From the NCBI GenBank assembly GCA_022797375.1, contig JAAWKM010000008.1:1-46968 (forward strand): a stretch of 46,968 bases of DNA. The letters run 5' to 3'. Under the pieces are notes generated by a model. That model saw nothing but the letters and a program-made list of their open reading frames with translations, was not told the origin of the DNA and did no database searches. Positions 15,767-25,011 of this stretch are shown in pieces. Both the position numbers and the translations under genes were made by a program. Source of the stretch: Lachnospiraceae bacterium (GTDB taxonomy: Bacteria > Bacillota > Clostridia > Lachnospirales > Lachnospiraceae). How positions within the stretch are numbered: the first letter of the stretch is position 1; each line of letters opens with the position of its first letter.

Positions 15767-18064
15767 ATGCCAAAAAGATACAAAAAAATAGTATGTATAT
15801 GTATTATTTCTTTATTAATGTTTGTTATTGCAGGCAAGTTTAATACTACAGGTATTGTACATGCAGAAGCAGTAGGTGTTGTCAAAGTAAGCGGGTACCT
15901 GAATGTAAGAAAAGGCCCTGGAACATCATATGCTCTTTTAAAATCGGGCGGTACAAATGTTACATTGTCTAATGGGCAGAAAGTGTCAATTATTGCAAAA
16001 GCAGGTGACTGGTACCAGGTAAGTTTTAAGCTCAATGGAAAAAGCCAGAAGGGTTATGTACTTGGTTCATACATTAAAGTACAGGGCGGAAGTGTATGTA
16101 CATCCGTTAAGGCTCTGGTGGCAGTAAAAAACCTGAAACTTAAAACAAAAGCTTCAGATAAAGGTGCTAATGTTAAATCAGGGCTTAAGGATATTACAAT
16201 TAGCAAGGACAGTAATGTGCTGGTGCTGGATGATATTACAGCAGAGAACCAGAAGTGGTATTATATATCATGCCAGTATTCTGGAAAAACATATAAAGGA
16301 TATGTAAAACCAGAAAGCCTTAAGATTTCATATGGGGATGGCATACCAGGCATATGGGAAGGAAGTGTTAAATTTCCGCTTTATAAAGAGGCTGGTAAAA
16401 ATACTGTGGTAGAGAATGCAGGCAAGAAAGTAAACATAGGTGTAAATAAACAGTTTACAATATTAAATGAAAAGACTGTTGCCGGAACCAGGTATTTTTA
16501 TATAAAGGCAAGTGCAGGCAAGGCTGTTGTACGCGGCTATCTTCCAGCAGATGCTTCCAGGTTCCAGATAGTACAGGCAAAAGGGAGTACGGCAAAAGAA
16601 ACAGAAGCACCAGATAAAACAAAAGAACCAGCTGATACAAAGAAACCAGCAGATACAAAAGAACCAGCAGATACAAAAGAGCCAGCAGATACAGGAACAC
16701 CAGCAGGTACAGAAACACCAGCAAGTACAGGAGCACCAGCAGATACAGGAGCACCAGAACAGACTGCTGCACCAACAAAGAAACCAGAACCGCTGGATAA
16801 TGCAGAATTTAAGAAAAAACTTAAAGATGAGGGGTTCCCGGATGATTATATAACCCCTCTTATGGAATTACATGAAAAGTACCCATATTGGGAGTTTAAG
16901 GCATTTAAGACAGGGCTTAAATGGGGTACTGTAATAAAAAAAGAGTCTGCTGTTGGTGTTAATTTATTAAGCAATAATAAATCATATGACTGGAAGTCAA
17001 CGGCAGAAGGGGCATATGACTGGACAAAAGATAAATATATACCATTCGACGGCAGTACATGGGTAACAGCTTCTGTAAAAGCTGTAAAATACTATATGGA
17101 CCCAAGGAATTTTTTAGATGAAAGAGGGATTTTCCAGTTTGAAAACCTTGAATACCAGAGCAGTACACAAACGCAGGATGGCGTGGAGAAAATATTAAAT
17201 AATACTCCTATGTATAATGCAAAGTTTTCATATCCAAATTCTTTAGGCAATTCTGTTGATATAAAATATTCAAAAGCATTTATGAAAGCAGCAGAATCAT
17301 CAAAAGTCAGCCCTTACCATCTTGCATCACGTGTTAAACAGGAGGTTGTGTTAAGTAATACACTTATGAGCAGTTCTGTTTCAGGTAATGTTTCGGGATA
17401 TGAGGGGATTTATAATTTTTACAATATTGGTGCATATAACAGCACTGAGGCAGGAGGAGCAATTGCCAATGGCTTGAAATGGGCAAGTTCAGGTACTACA
17501 TACAACCGTCCGTGGAAAGACCGTTACAAGTCAATAACCGGGGGTGCTGAATATATTGGCAAAAATTATATTAACGTAGGGCAGAATACACTTTATCTCC
17601 AAAAATTTAATGTTACATCAAAGAACCGGTATGAGCACCAGTATATGTCAAATGTTGAAGCTCCAAACAGTGAGGCAACAAAGACTGTTTCAGCATATGG
17701 CGTAATTGACAAGGATATGCCAATTACATTTTCAATACCAGTATATGAAGAAATGCCAGAGAAGCCGTGCGAAGTGCCATCAGGTGGCAAAAACCCTAAT
17801 AATTATTTAAAAACATTGTATGTTAAAAACCATCCATTTACTTCAAACTTTGTACTAGGTGATGATGGCAGTAAAAAATATAAACTTGTTGTGGATAAAA
17901 GTGTTGAAAGTATAAAAATATGTGCAACAAAGGTAAGCACACATGCAACACTTACAGGCACAGGGTCTAAAACACTGGGAGACGGCACTACAACATTTAC
18001 GGTTAAAGTTACTTCTGAAAGTGGCGAAGCAAGAAAATATACAATAGAAGTAATAAGGCAATAG
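15767..18064 (+). CDS. Secreted SH3b-domain beta-N-acetylglucosaminidase with cadherin-like tail
   Basis: Predicted wall-remodelling enzyme that cleaves the glycan strands of peptidoglycan. A signal peptide ends near HAEA (about residue 35). Two or three SH3b modules follow (KVSGYLNVRKGPGTSYALL is the first), then a Pro/Ala/Asp/Thr linker made of a 6-residue repeat (about 288-330). The glucosaminidase domain starts near 350 (LMELHEKYPYWEFKAF) with probable catalytic Glu526 in SRVKQEV. The last 85 residues form a cadherin-like beta-sandwich (YVKNHPFTSNFVL to the end). I start at ATG 15767, with AGGAG 7 nt ahead; the open frame begins at 15752, overlapping hslO by 4 nt. The next gene carries a similar cadherin-like module. 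Confidence 0.88.
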   Translation: MPKRYKKIVCICIISLLMFVIAGKFNTTGIVHAEAVGVVKVSGYLNVRKGPGTSYALLKSGGTNVTLSNGQKVSIIAKAGDWYQVSFKLNGKSQKGYVLGSYIKVQGGSVCTSVKALVAVKNLKLKTKASDKGANVKSGLKDITISKDSNVLVLDDITAENQKWYYISCQYSGKTYKGYVKPESLKISYGDGIPGIWEGSVKFPLYKEAGKNTVVENAGKKVNIGVNKQFTILNEKTVAGTRYFYIKASAGKAVVRGYLPADASRFQIVQAKGSTAKETEAPDKTKEPADTKKPADTKEPADTKEPADTGTPAGTETPASTGAPADTGAPEQTAAPTKKPEPLDNAEFKKKLKDEGFPDDYITPLMELHEKYPYWEFKAFKTGLKWGTVIKKESAVGVNLLSNNKSYDWKSTAEGAYDWTKDKYIPFDGSTWVTASVKAVKYYMDPRNFLDERGIFQFENLEYQSSTQTQDGVEKILNNTPMYNAKFSYPNSLGNSVDIKYSKAFMKAAESSKVSPYHLASRVKQEVVLSNTLMSSSVSGNVSGYEGIYNFYNIGAYNSTEAGGAIANGLKWASSGTTYNRPWKDRYKSITGGAEYIGKNYINVGQNTLYLQKFNVTSKNRYEHQYMSNVEAPNSEATKTVSAYGVIDKDMPITFSIPVYEEMPEKPCEVPSGGKNPNNYLKTLYVKNHPFTSNFVLGDDGSKKYKLVVDKSVESIKICATKVSTHATLTGTGSKTLGDGTTTFTVKVTSESGEARKYTIEVIRQ
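16628..16753 (+). repeat. Tandem 18-bp coding repeat (7 units) in glucosaminidase linker
   Basis: Seven consecutive 18-bp units encode variants of PADTKE (PADTKK, PADTKE, PADTKE, PADTGT, PAGTET, PASTGA, PADTGA). The two central units are nearly identical, which makes the tract prone to slippage and length change without frameshift. Confidence 0.85.
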
Positions 18065-18114
18065 TATTATATGTAATTACCAGGCAGGACGAAGTACAGC
18101 ACAGGGATTGGAGA

Positions 18115-19458
18115 ATGGTGGCAGACATGTGTTTTTTTAAGAAGCGGGCATTATATATTATAACAGTATTTATGCTTTTTATGGCAGCCTGTTTAATAAG
18201 CAGCAGGAATGTACAGGCTTCAAGCGCTGTGGTTAATGTCACAGCTAATAACAGCAATGTGGTGAAAGGTGATACAGTATATGTTATTATAACTATAACT
18301 TCCAGTGATGAAATCGGGGGATTTAAAGGATATTTCAGTTATGATAACAGTGTCCTTAAATATGTTACAGGAGGCAGTGTTGCAAGTGGCAATGATGATG
18401 AATTCCTTATATCTGATACAGACAGGGAAAGTGGAAGCTACAGGCTGAAATATGCAGTAAAATTTACTGCAAGGGCAGCTGGCAATACTACAATTATGCT
18501 TAAAAGTCCTTATTCAGTATATGGGTATGGTGACAATACAGAAGAAATGTCAGTTTCTTACAGTCCCTTAAATATTGTTGTAAGTCCTAAAAAAGAAAAA
18601 CCACCAGAAGTTACTAAAAAACCAGTAAGCACAAAAAAGCCAGCTGCCACAAAGAAACCAGCAGTTACAGAAGAACCGCCTGCCCTTCCTTCACCTGCTG
18701 TATACAATAATTCTGGTTCTGCCAGGCTCAGGTCATTAAATATAAAAGATGTAACACTGTCGCCAGCATTTTCACCAGATATTTATAAATACAGCAGCAT
18801 TGTGTATACAGACAATACAAGCCTTGATATTTCTTATGAAACAGAAGACATGGATGCAGATGTTACAATAAAGGGCAACGGGGGACTGTCAGAGGGCAAA
18901 AATACTATAAAAATAATTGTAAGTAATTCCATTGGAAAGAAAGCTGTATATAAATTGTCAGTAAAAGTAAAACATGAGGAAGTACAATATAGTGGCAATA
19001 TAAGCACTTCTTTAAGAAATGGCAGCATTGTATTAAAAACCAGTGATGAGTATACAGTTGCAGAGCTTAAAGACAAGGAATTAATACCTGAAGGCTTTGG
19101 TGAAACAGAAATGAAGATGGATGGCCAGGTTATTAAAGTTTATTCGTCTGAGAGTGACACAGAACATAAATTTGTGCTTATATATTGTAAAAGGGGAGAT
19201 AATAAACCAGAGTTTTATCTTTATGACAAAGAAGAGCAGTCTCTTATGCCATATACTAAAGTACAGTCATGGTACAGGGGGGTTAATGGAAATGCCGTTG
19301 TGGCAGAAGAGCCAGAAGTTAGTGTAGAGAAACAAAGGCTTATATATATACTTGCAATAGTAATAATAATATGCCTTCTGTTAGTAATAATAATTATATC
19401 TGTGTATATGCATTTTAAAGGCATGGATAAAGATGATTTGTCAGATATATTAAAATAA
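18115..19458 (+). CDS. Membrane-anchored cohesin-like surface protein
   Basis: Extracellular protein held by one C-terminal helix. A signal peptide occupies about 1-36. Residues 38-155 look like a cohesin-type beta-sandwich (VVKGDTVYVIITITSSDEIG, FKGYFSYDNSVLKYVTGG). A Lys/Pro/Thr linker (KKPVSTKKPAATKKP) leads to a cadherin-like module near 205-290 (LRSLNIKDVTLSPAFSPDIY), then an unrecognised region, a hydrophobic helix at about 409-434 and a short charged tail. Cohesins classically bind dockerins in cellulosomes; no dockerin is seen in this window, so that role is not shown. The start is uncertain: ATG 18127 (MCFFKKRALY) is an alternative. It ends the methyltransferase-hslO-glucosaminidase operon. 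Confidence 0.75.
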   Translation: MVADMCFFKKRALYIITVFMLFMAACLISSRNVQASSAVVNVTANNSNVVKGDTVYVIITITSSDEIGGFKGYFSYDNSVLKYVTGGSVASGNDDEFLISDTDRESGSYRLKYAVKFTARAAGNTTIMLKSPYSVYGYGDNTEEMSVSYSPLNIVVSPKKEKPPEVTKKPVSTKKPAATKKPAVTEEPPALPSPAVYNNSGSARLRSLNIKDVTLSPAFSPDIYKYSSIVYTDNTSLDISYETEDMDADVTIKGNGGLSEGKNTIKIIVSNSIGKKAVYKLSVKVKHEEVQYSGNISTSLRNGSIVLKTSDEYTVAELKDKELIPEGFGETEMKMDGQVIKVYSSESDTEHKFVLIYCKRGDNKPEFYLYDKEEQSLMPYTKVQSWYRGVNGNAVVAEEPEVSVEKQRLIYILAIVIIICLLLVIIIISVYMHFKGMDKDDLSDILK

Positions 19459-19482
19459 AATATAAAATGCCAGGCCATCGTT

Positions 19483-19497
19483 TGTTACTATTCACAG
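19483..19497 (+). repeat. Fragment of intergenic element 2
   Basis: The 15-mer TGTTACTATTCACAG is identical to 46806-46820, the left end of the structured element at the right edge of the window. Confidence 0.55.
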
Positions 19498-19595
19498 ATA
19501 TCCTGTTTATGGCAACCATCATTTTTATTTATTAATTGTGCCGCTTAAAGCGGCGTTTGGATTAAAATGACAGTAGAATGGAGGACTAAAACGTT

Positions 19596-22043
19596 ATGCA
19601 GAAACGTTTCACAAAAAATGCAGAGAAAGCCTTAAATTATGCAAAAAAGTCTGCAAAATCGCTTGGACATAATTATACTGGCACGGAGCATATCCTGCTT
19701 GGGCTATTAAAATCAAAGGGAGTTGCAGCAGATATATTGCAGGCAAATAATGTTGACGCTGATGGGATAAAGGAACTTATGGAGGATTTCCTTCTGGGCA
19801 GCAAGTCTGTAATTACAGATGGGGATGCAGAATTTACACCAAGGGCACAAGGGGTTGTTGACAGAAGTTTTGCTGAAGCAGAAAGGCTTGGTTCTTCATC
19901 TGTTGGAACAGAACATCTGCTTGTATCTCTTTTAAAGGAAAATGAAAGCATGGCTCTGCGCCTTTTAAGCACAAAGGGCGTTAATATACAGAGGGTTTAT
20001 ATAGATACCCTTGCTGCAACGGGCCAGGATGCAGCAAGTGCAAAAAGTGAATACCTGATGCAGCGTGGAAGAAGGAATGGAAAATCAGCTACACCAGTGC
20101 TTGACCAGTACAGCAGGGATTTAACAGAGTATGCAAGGGAGGGAAAACTGGATCCCGTAATAGGCAGGGACGCAGAGATAAAGCGCCTTGTTGAAATAAT
20201 TAGCAGGCGTACTAAAAACAACCCTTGCCTTACAGGTGAGCCAGGGGTTGGCAAAACTGCTGTTGTAGAAGGGCTTGCACAGGATATTGTGTCAGGCAAT
20301 ATACCAGAAGTAATCCAGAATAAGAGGGTACTGGCACTTGATTTATCAGGAATGGTAGCAGGTTCTAAATACAGGGGTGAATTTGAGGAGCGTATTAAGC
20401 GTGTAATCAAGGAAGTCATACAATCAGGAAATGTAATTCTTTTTATAGATGAAATCCATACAATTATTGGTGCTGGTGGGGCAGAGGGTGCACTTGATGC
20501 TGCCAATATACTAAAACCTTCACTTGCACGTGGTGAATTACAGATTATTGGTGCTACAACAAGAGAGGAATACCGTAAATATATAGAAAAAGACGCAGCA
20601 CTTGAAAGGCGTTTCCAGCCAGTTGAAGTAAAAGAACCTGACGAGGAAGAAACAATAGCTATATTAAAGGGGCTGCGTGACAGGTATGAGGAGCATCATG
20701 GCGTTGAGATAACAGACAGTGCATTAGAAAGTGCAGTAAAAATGTCTGAACGCTATGTCAATGACAGGTTTCTTCCAGACAAAGCTATAGATGCACTGGA
20801 TGAGGCGGCAGCAAGGGCAGGGCTTAAAAGGTATATGCCTTCGCCAGAGCTCCGGGAGCTGGAAGAACAGCAGAGGCTCTTTGACAAAGAAAAAGAAGAT
20901 GCCATAAGGAAAGAAGATTTTAAACTTGCAGGAAGCATAAAGCACAGACAAGAGGAAAATGCAGCAAGTATAAAGGCAATACGCAGGCAGATGGAAGAAG
21001 AACGTAACAGTTCAAAAGCAGTTGTAACAGAAAATGATATTGCTGGTGTAATAGCAGACTGGACAAAGATACCTGTGCAGAAACTCCAGGAAGAGGAAAC
21101 AGAACGTTTAAGGAAGCTTGAAGAAATACTGCATAAACGCGTTGTAGGGCAGGAGGAAGCTGTAAATGCAGTGTCCAAGGCAGTAAGGCGCGGAAGGGCA
21201 GGACTTAAAGACCCACGGCGCCCGATAGGCTCATTCCTTTTCTTAGGGCCTACAGGCGTGGGCAAAACAGAACTTTCAAAAGCACTTGCAGAAGCAGTGT
21301 TTGGCAAAGAAAATGAAATAATCAGGGTAGATATGTCTGAATATATGGAGAAGCATAGTGTATCTAAAATGATTGGTTCACCTCCAGGGTATGTAGGTTA
21401 TGAGGATGGCGGGCAGCTTAGCGAGAAGGTCAGAAGGCATCCGTATTCAGTAATACTTTTTGATGAGATAGAAAAAGCACATGCGGATGTGTTTAATATA
21501 TTGCTACAGATATTAGAAGACGGGCATGTAACAGATGCACATGGAAGGAAAGTAAGTTTTAAAAACACAATAATAATAATGACTTCAAATGCAGGCGCAC
21601 AACAGATAGTATCCCCTAAACACCTTGGCTTTGGGATTAACGAAGATGAAGAAACAGATTATAAAAAGATGAAATCCAGTGTAATGGAAGAGGTAAAACG
21701 TATTTTTAAACCTGAATTTATAAACAGGATAGACGAAGTTCTGGTATTCCGTGTATTAAATAAAGAAGATATAAAAGAGGTTGTTAAAATACTTCTTGCC
21801 AGTTTTATTAAAAGGGTTAAGGAGCAGATGGACATATCTCTTGAAGTAACAGAAGAAGCAATATGCCATATAGCTGAAAGTGGTTTTGACAAGACATATG
21901 GCGCAAGGCCTGTAAGGCGCGCAATACAGACTATGATAGAGGATGGCATGGCTGACAGGCTGCTTTCACATGAGATAACACAGGGCAGTAAAGTGGTTGT
22001 GGATTATATTGGTGAAAAGATTATATTTTCCACCGGTAAATAG
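19596..22043 (+). CDS. clpC: ATP-dependent Clp protease ATPase subunit ClpC
   Basis: AAA+ unfoldase that feeds proteins to ClpP. The N-domain repeats cover about 1-145 ([13 protein letters not shown] and [12 protein letters not shown]). The first AAA module has Walker A GEPGVGKT (214-221) and Walker [15 protein letters not shown]-type segment near 430-455 marks ClpC rather than ClpB. The second AAA module has GPTGVGKT (551-558) and [11 protein letters not shown]. At 815 residues the protein is complete. GGAGG stands 11 nt before the ATG. The usual ctsR-mcsA-mcsB genes are not upstream and I see no CtsR heptad operator in the 137-nt leader. A GCCGC-TTAAA-GCGGC hairpin (19540-19554) lies in that leader. 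Confidence 0.97.
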   Translation: MQKRFTKNAEKALNYAKKSAKSLGHNYTGTEHILLGLLKSKGVAADILQANNVDADGIKELMEDFLLGSKSVITDGDAEFTPRAQGVVDRSFAEAERLGSSSVGTEHLLVSLLKENESMALRLLSTKGVNIQRVYIDTLAATGQDAASAKSEYLMQRGRRNGKSATPVLDQYSRDLTEYAREGKLDPVIGRDAEIKRLVEIISRRTKNNPCLTGEPGVGKTAVVEGLAQDIVSGNIPEVIQNKRVLALDLSGMVAGSKYRGEFEERIKRVIKEVIQSGNVILFIDEIHTIIGAGGAEGALDAANILKPSLARGELQIIGATTREEYRKYIEKDAALERRFQPVEVKEPDEEETIAILKGLRDRYEEHHGVEITDSALESAVKMSERYVNDRFLPDKAIDALDEAAARAGLKRYMPSPELRELEEQQRLFDKEKEDAIRKEDFKLAGSIKHRQEENAASIKAIRRQMEEERNSSKAVVTENDIAGVIADWTKIPVQKLQEEETERLRKLEEILHKRVVGQEEAVNAVSKAVRRGRAGLKDPRRPIGSFLFLGPTGVGKTELSKALAEAVFGKENEIIRVDMSEYMEKHSVSKMIGSPPGYVGYEDGGQLSEKVRRHPYSVILFDEIEKAHADVFNILLQILEDGHVTDAHGRKVSFKNTIIIMTSNAGAQQIVSPKHLGFGINEDEETDYKKMKSSVMEEVKRIFKPEFINRIDEVLVFRVLNKEDIKEVVKILLASFIKRVKEQMDISLEVTEEAICHIAESGFDKTYGARPVRRAIQTMIEDGMADRLLSHEITQGSKVVVDYIGEKIIFSTGK

Positions 22044-22169
22044 TAGAAATAATATACAAAATATGTTATCCTGTATATATGAATTTATATATAATATACA
22101 AAAATACAAACTAAAAATGCTGCCGGCTATCGTGCCGGGGCTGTATTTAGAGATACAAGGAGGAGAAAA

Positions 22170-22583
22170 ATGGCTGTAGTTGAAGAGTTAATCCGTAAGG
22201 AGGAGGATGGGACATTAAGTTTTGGAAACTTTGAACTTGATACCAAAAAGAAACTTTCTGACTTTAAATTTGAAGGGGACTTATATAAGGTCAAGACCTT
22301 TAAAGAAATTACAAAGCTTGAGAAAAATGGCCTTTTTGTTTATGAATCTGTACCAGGGACAGTTGTTACCCATATGAAGGCAGATGAAACAGGTATACAG
22401 TTTATGGCAGAGGGGCTGGAAGATACATCTGTTACCCTTGAACTTGAACCTGAGAAGGAATATGAAGTTTTTATAGGGGGAACTAATGCAGGCAGGATGA
22501 AAACCAACCTTGGCGGAAAGCTTGTTTTAAGCATTGAAATTGACCCAGGCCAGGTTAAAGAGGTCAGGGTGGTTAAATTATAG
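22170..22583 (+). CDS. Conserved small protein of unknown function (Lachnospiraceae family)
   Basis: A 137-residue acidic protein without signal peptide or membrane helix. It begins MAVVEELIRKEEDGTLSFG and contains the segment YKVKTFKEITKLEKNGLFVY, which I recognise as typical of a small conserved family in Lachnospiraceae. From memory such proteins are sometimes labelled endosialidase in databases, but nothing of a sialidase (Asp boxes, catalytic fold) is visible and I do not adopt that name. A beta-rich fold is suggested by alternating hydrophobic patterns. It has an excellent AGGAGG about 6 nt before the ATG. radA starts one base after its stop, so the two are translated from one message. 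Confidence 0.75.
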   Translation: MAVVEELIRKEEDGTLSFGNFELDTKKKLSDFKFEGDLYKVKTFKEITKLEKNGLFVYESVPGTVVTHMKADETGIQFMAEGLEDTSVTLELEPEKEYEVFIGGTNAGRMKTNLGGKLVLSIEIDPGQVKEVRVVKL

Positions 22584-22584
22584 T

Positions 22585-23967
22585 ATGGCTAAGGCAAAGA
22601 AAAAGGCAGTTTTCTTTTGCAAGGAGTGTGGCTATGAATCGCCAAAATGGCTTGGCCAGTGTCCAATGTGCCATGAATGGGACGCGTTTACGGAAGCACC
22701 AGCAGCAAAATATCTTCCGGACAGCATAAAAGGGTCTGTACCTGGAATAGCACGCAACACCCCTGCAAGGCTTAATGAGATAAAAGCAGGTGAGGAAGAA
22801 AGGACAGTAACAGGCATAGGGGAACTTGACAGGGTTCTTGGAGGAGGCATTGTTGCTGGTTCACTTATACTTGTCGGAGGCGACCCGGGCATTGGCAAAT
22901 CTACCCTTCTTCTGCAGATGTGCAGGCAGTTATCAGCAGACGGGCATAAGATACTTTATGTATCAGGAGAAGAATCCCCTAAGCAGATAAAGATGAGGGC
23001 TGAAAGGCTTGGAAGTTTTGACAGCAACCTGTACATATTGTGTGAAACAGACCTTGGCGCAGTTTCTTCTGCTATTACAGAGATGAAACCTGGCATGGTT
23101 ATAATTGATTCAATACAGACAATGTACAGTGAGGAAGCAGGACAGGTGCCTGGCAGCCCAGGGCAGGTAAGGGAAGCAACAAGTGTTCTTATGAAACTTG
23201 CCAAAAGCCTGCAGGTATCTATATTTATTGTAGGACATGTGACAAAAGAAGGTGTAGTAGCAGGCCCGCGCATGTTAGAGCATATGGTAGATACTGTGCT
23301 GTATTTTGAAGGTGAGGGTGGCGCTTCTTACAGGTTTCTGCGTGGTGTTAAGAACCGTTTTGGTTCAACTAATGAGATAGGTGTATTTGAAATGCGTCCA
23401 GACGGGCTGGAAGAAGTTTTAAACCCGTCTGGCTATATGCTGCAGGGCAAACCTGAAGATGAACCAGGTTCAGTGGTCACATGTTCTATAGAGGGCACAA
23501 GGCCTATACTTGCTGAAGTACAGGCACTTGTATGCCAGACAAATTTTAATATGCCAAGGCGTACAGCAGCAGGCACTGACTATAACAGGGTAAACCTTTT
23601 AATGGCAGTAATAGAGAAAAGGCTTGGCATAAGAATGGGTGACTATGATGCCTATATTAATGTGGCAGGTGGGATGAAAATAAATGAACCAGCACTTGAT
23701 TTAGGGATTGTTGCTGCAATACTTTCAAGTTACCGTAACCAGGCATTTGACAATAAAACTGTATGTTTTGGTGAAGTGGGGCTTGTTGGTGAAGTCAGGG
23801 CAGTTAATTTGCCTGGCCAGCGTGTCATGGAAGCCGCAAAGCTTGGTTTTAGCCGCTGTATCCTGCCAAAAGCAAACAGCCAGAAACTTGAACTGGATGC
23901 TAGCAGTTTAAACGGGATGCAGGTAACAGGAGTTGGCAGTATTTATGAATTGCTGGAGGTAATTTAA
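22585..23967 (+). CDS. radA: DNA repair protein RadA
   Basis: RecA-like ATPase that drives branch migration during recombination and repair. In order: a zinc finger (Cys12, Cys15, Cys26, Cys29 in CKECG and CPMC), Walker A GGDPGIGKST (98-107), the RadA-specific KNRFG (256-260) and a C-terminal Lon-protease-like domain. I use ATG 22585 (MAKAKKKAVFFC), giving the normal 460 residues; the longer open frame from 22534 would overlap the previous gene. It is tightly coupled on both sides: one base after the preceding stop, and its own stop overlaps the start of the next gene (TAATG). Confidence 0.97.
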   Translation: MAKAKKKAVFFCKECGYESPKWLGQCPMCHEWDAFTEAPAAKYLPDSIKGSVPGIARNTPARLNEIKAGEEERTVTGIGELDRVLGGGIVAGSLILVGGDPGIGKSTLLLQMCRQLSADGHKILYVSGEESPKQIKMRAERLGSFDSNLYILCETDLGAVSSAITEMKPGMVIIDSIQTMYSEEAGQVPGSPGQVREATSVLMKLAKSLQVSIFIVGHVTKEGVVAGPRMLEHMVDTVLYFEGEGGASYRFLRGVKNRFGSTNEIGVFEMRPDGLEEVLNPSGYMLQGKPEDEPGSVVTCSIEGTRPILAEVQALVCQTNFNMPRRTAAGTDYNRVNLLMAVIEKRLGIRMGDYDAYINVAGGMKINEPALDLGIVAAILSSYRNQAFDNKTVCFGEVGLVGEVRAVNLPGQRVMEAAKLGFSRCILPKANSQKLELDASSLNGMQVTGVGSIYELLEVI

Positions 23968-24323
23968 TGGGATTTAGGGAAAATGAAACGGATACTCAGC
24001 ACATTTTAGAGAGAATGGAAAATACCATGAATAATCTGGAGCAGATGTCATATGATTCCATAAATATTACAGACCGTCTTGTAACTCTTCTTAGTGATGC
24101 AAGGGAACATGCTGCCAAAATGACAACAGGGACAGAAGAAGAGCGGATAAAGGAATTTGACATTTTAATGGAAATCCTTAGCCGTATTCTTGACACTGCA
24201 TTTATTGTAAATAATATAGCACATGAGCTTGAAAGGGAAACCCTGTACCAGCGCGATTCTGTTGAAGCTATAAAACAGGTTTTTGATTTCTTCTATTCAA
24301 TGACTGATGGTATCGACTTATAA
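23967..24323 (+). CDS. Small helical protein coupled to radA, unknown function
   Basis: A 118-residue soluble protein that looks almost wholly alpha-helical, with heptad-like spacing (ILERMENTMNNLEQMSYDSI and IVNNIAHELERE). No signal peptide, membrane helix, cysteine cluster or known motif is visible. The start overlaps the radA stop in TAATG, which implies translational coupling, and a strong terminator follows 28 bp after the stop. The repetitive Met/Asp/Ile pattern recalls helical domains of chemotaxis-type signalling proteins, but the length and motifs do not support a call. A role linked to RadA is only suggested by position. Confidence 0.7.
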   Translation: MGFRENETDTQHILERMENTMNNLEQMSYDSINITDRLVTLLSDAREHAAKMTTGTEEERIKEFDILMEILSRILDTAFIVNNIAHELERETLYQRDSVEAIKQVFDFFYSMTDGIDL

Positions 24324-24350
24324 ATTATGGATTAATTATAGTTTATTTAA

Positions 24351-24378
24351 AAAGGCGGCATTTATGCCGCCTTTATTT
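24351..24378 (+). terminator. Rho-independent terminator after radA operon
   Basis: Perfect 10-bp GC-rich stem (24351-24360 with 24365-24374), 4-nt loop, ending in T residues. Confidence 0.9.
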
Positions 24379-24405
24379 GAGCACTAACGAGGCAAAGCCG
24401 GACCA

Positions 24406-24619
24406 GTGCTAGTGGACGGACGCAGGGTTTCTGTATCCAGGCTGGTATTTTCCATTCCAGAGCACGCTTCCGCTACGTCAGCCCACGCAGCGGCGCATAA
24501 AATCCCGAAGTACGGGATTCAAGCGCCGGCGGGGCTAAAGTGCTTCTGTCATGGAATAATATCCAGCCTGGACATGTGAAACCTGCTGTCTGCTGGCAAA
24601 ATGAATGATATAACTGGAA
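24406..24619 (+). repeat. Family 1 composite repeat, left inverted copy
   Basis: 214 bp that reappears in reverse orientation at 24764-24976 with few differences. The copy is itself palindromic: CCAGGCTGG near 24437 pairs with CCAGCCTGG near 24553, and a central hairpin ATCCCG-AAGTA-CGGGAT lies inside GGCGC...GCGCC. Confidence 0.88.
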
Positions 24620-24763
24620 ACTGTATTGTATGGCAGGATATCCAGATGGACAGAAGATACAGGAATATTGCCTGGTATATAACAGCATTTATTCCATTTG
24701 CTGCCATATAAATAATATCATAATATCTCCCGTTTGTCTGAATAATTTAACACACAATAAAAA

Positions 24764-24976
24764 TTCCAGTTATAATTCCGGGTCCGCCAGAAGACAGCAG
24801 GTTTCACATGTCCAGGCTGGTATTTTCCATGACAGAAGCACTTTAGCCCCGTCGGCGCTTGAATCTGGTTTTTTCAGATTTTATGCGCCGTTGCGTGGGC
24901 TAATGTAGCGGAAGCGTGCTCTGGAATGGAATAATACCAGCCTGGCACTGGAAACCCTGCGTCCGTCTGCCAGCAC
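24764..24976 (-). repeat. Family 1 composite repeat, right inverted copy
   Basis: Reverse complement of the left copy. The apical hairpin loop differs in sequence (AATCTG with CAGATT replaces ATCCCG with CGGGAT) but still pairs, so base pairing is kept while sequence changes. Confidence 0.88.
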
Positions 24977-25011
24977 ACGGTAACTGGAAATTTTATTAAA
25001 CGGACGCAGGG
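24955..25011 (+). repeat. Family 1 short hairpin copy
   Basis: CCCTGCGTCCGT (24955-24966) pairs perfectly with ACGGACGCAGGG (25000-25011) and encloses TAACTGGAAATTTTAT, the same core as at 13961-13975. It overlaps the end of the right inverted copy. Confidence 0.85.

Noticed and set aside
16455-16778. Antisense open frame rich in Leu, Val and Tyr opposite the glucosaminidase
   Set aside because: It is the complement of the 18-bp tandem repeat that encodes the linker; no translation signals.
19459-19595. CtsR or CIRCE operator before clpC
   Set aside because: Neither the GGTCAAA heptad repeat nor the TTAGCACTC inverted repeat is present.
22170-22583. Endosialidase function for the 137-residue protein
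   Set aside because: No sialidase motif or fold is visible; the name appears to be a carried-over label.
24473-24908. Two open frames (minus 24473-24688, plus 24630-24908) with similar translations
   Set aside because: They read the two inverted repeat copies; the likeness is due to the repeat, and no ribosome binding site supports either.
24379-25011. CRISPR array
   Set aside because: The repeats are two long inverted copies, not short direct repeats with unique spacers, and no cas genes are near.
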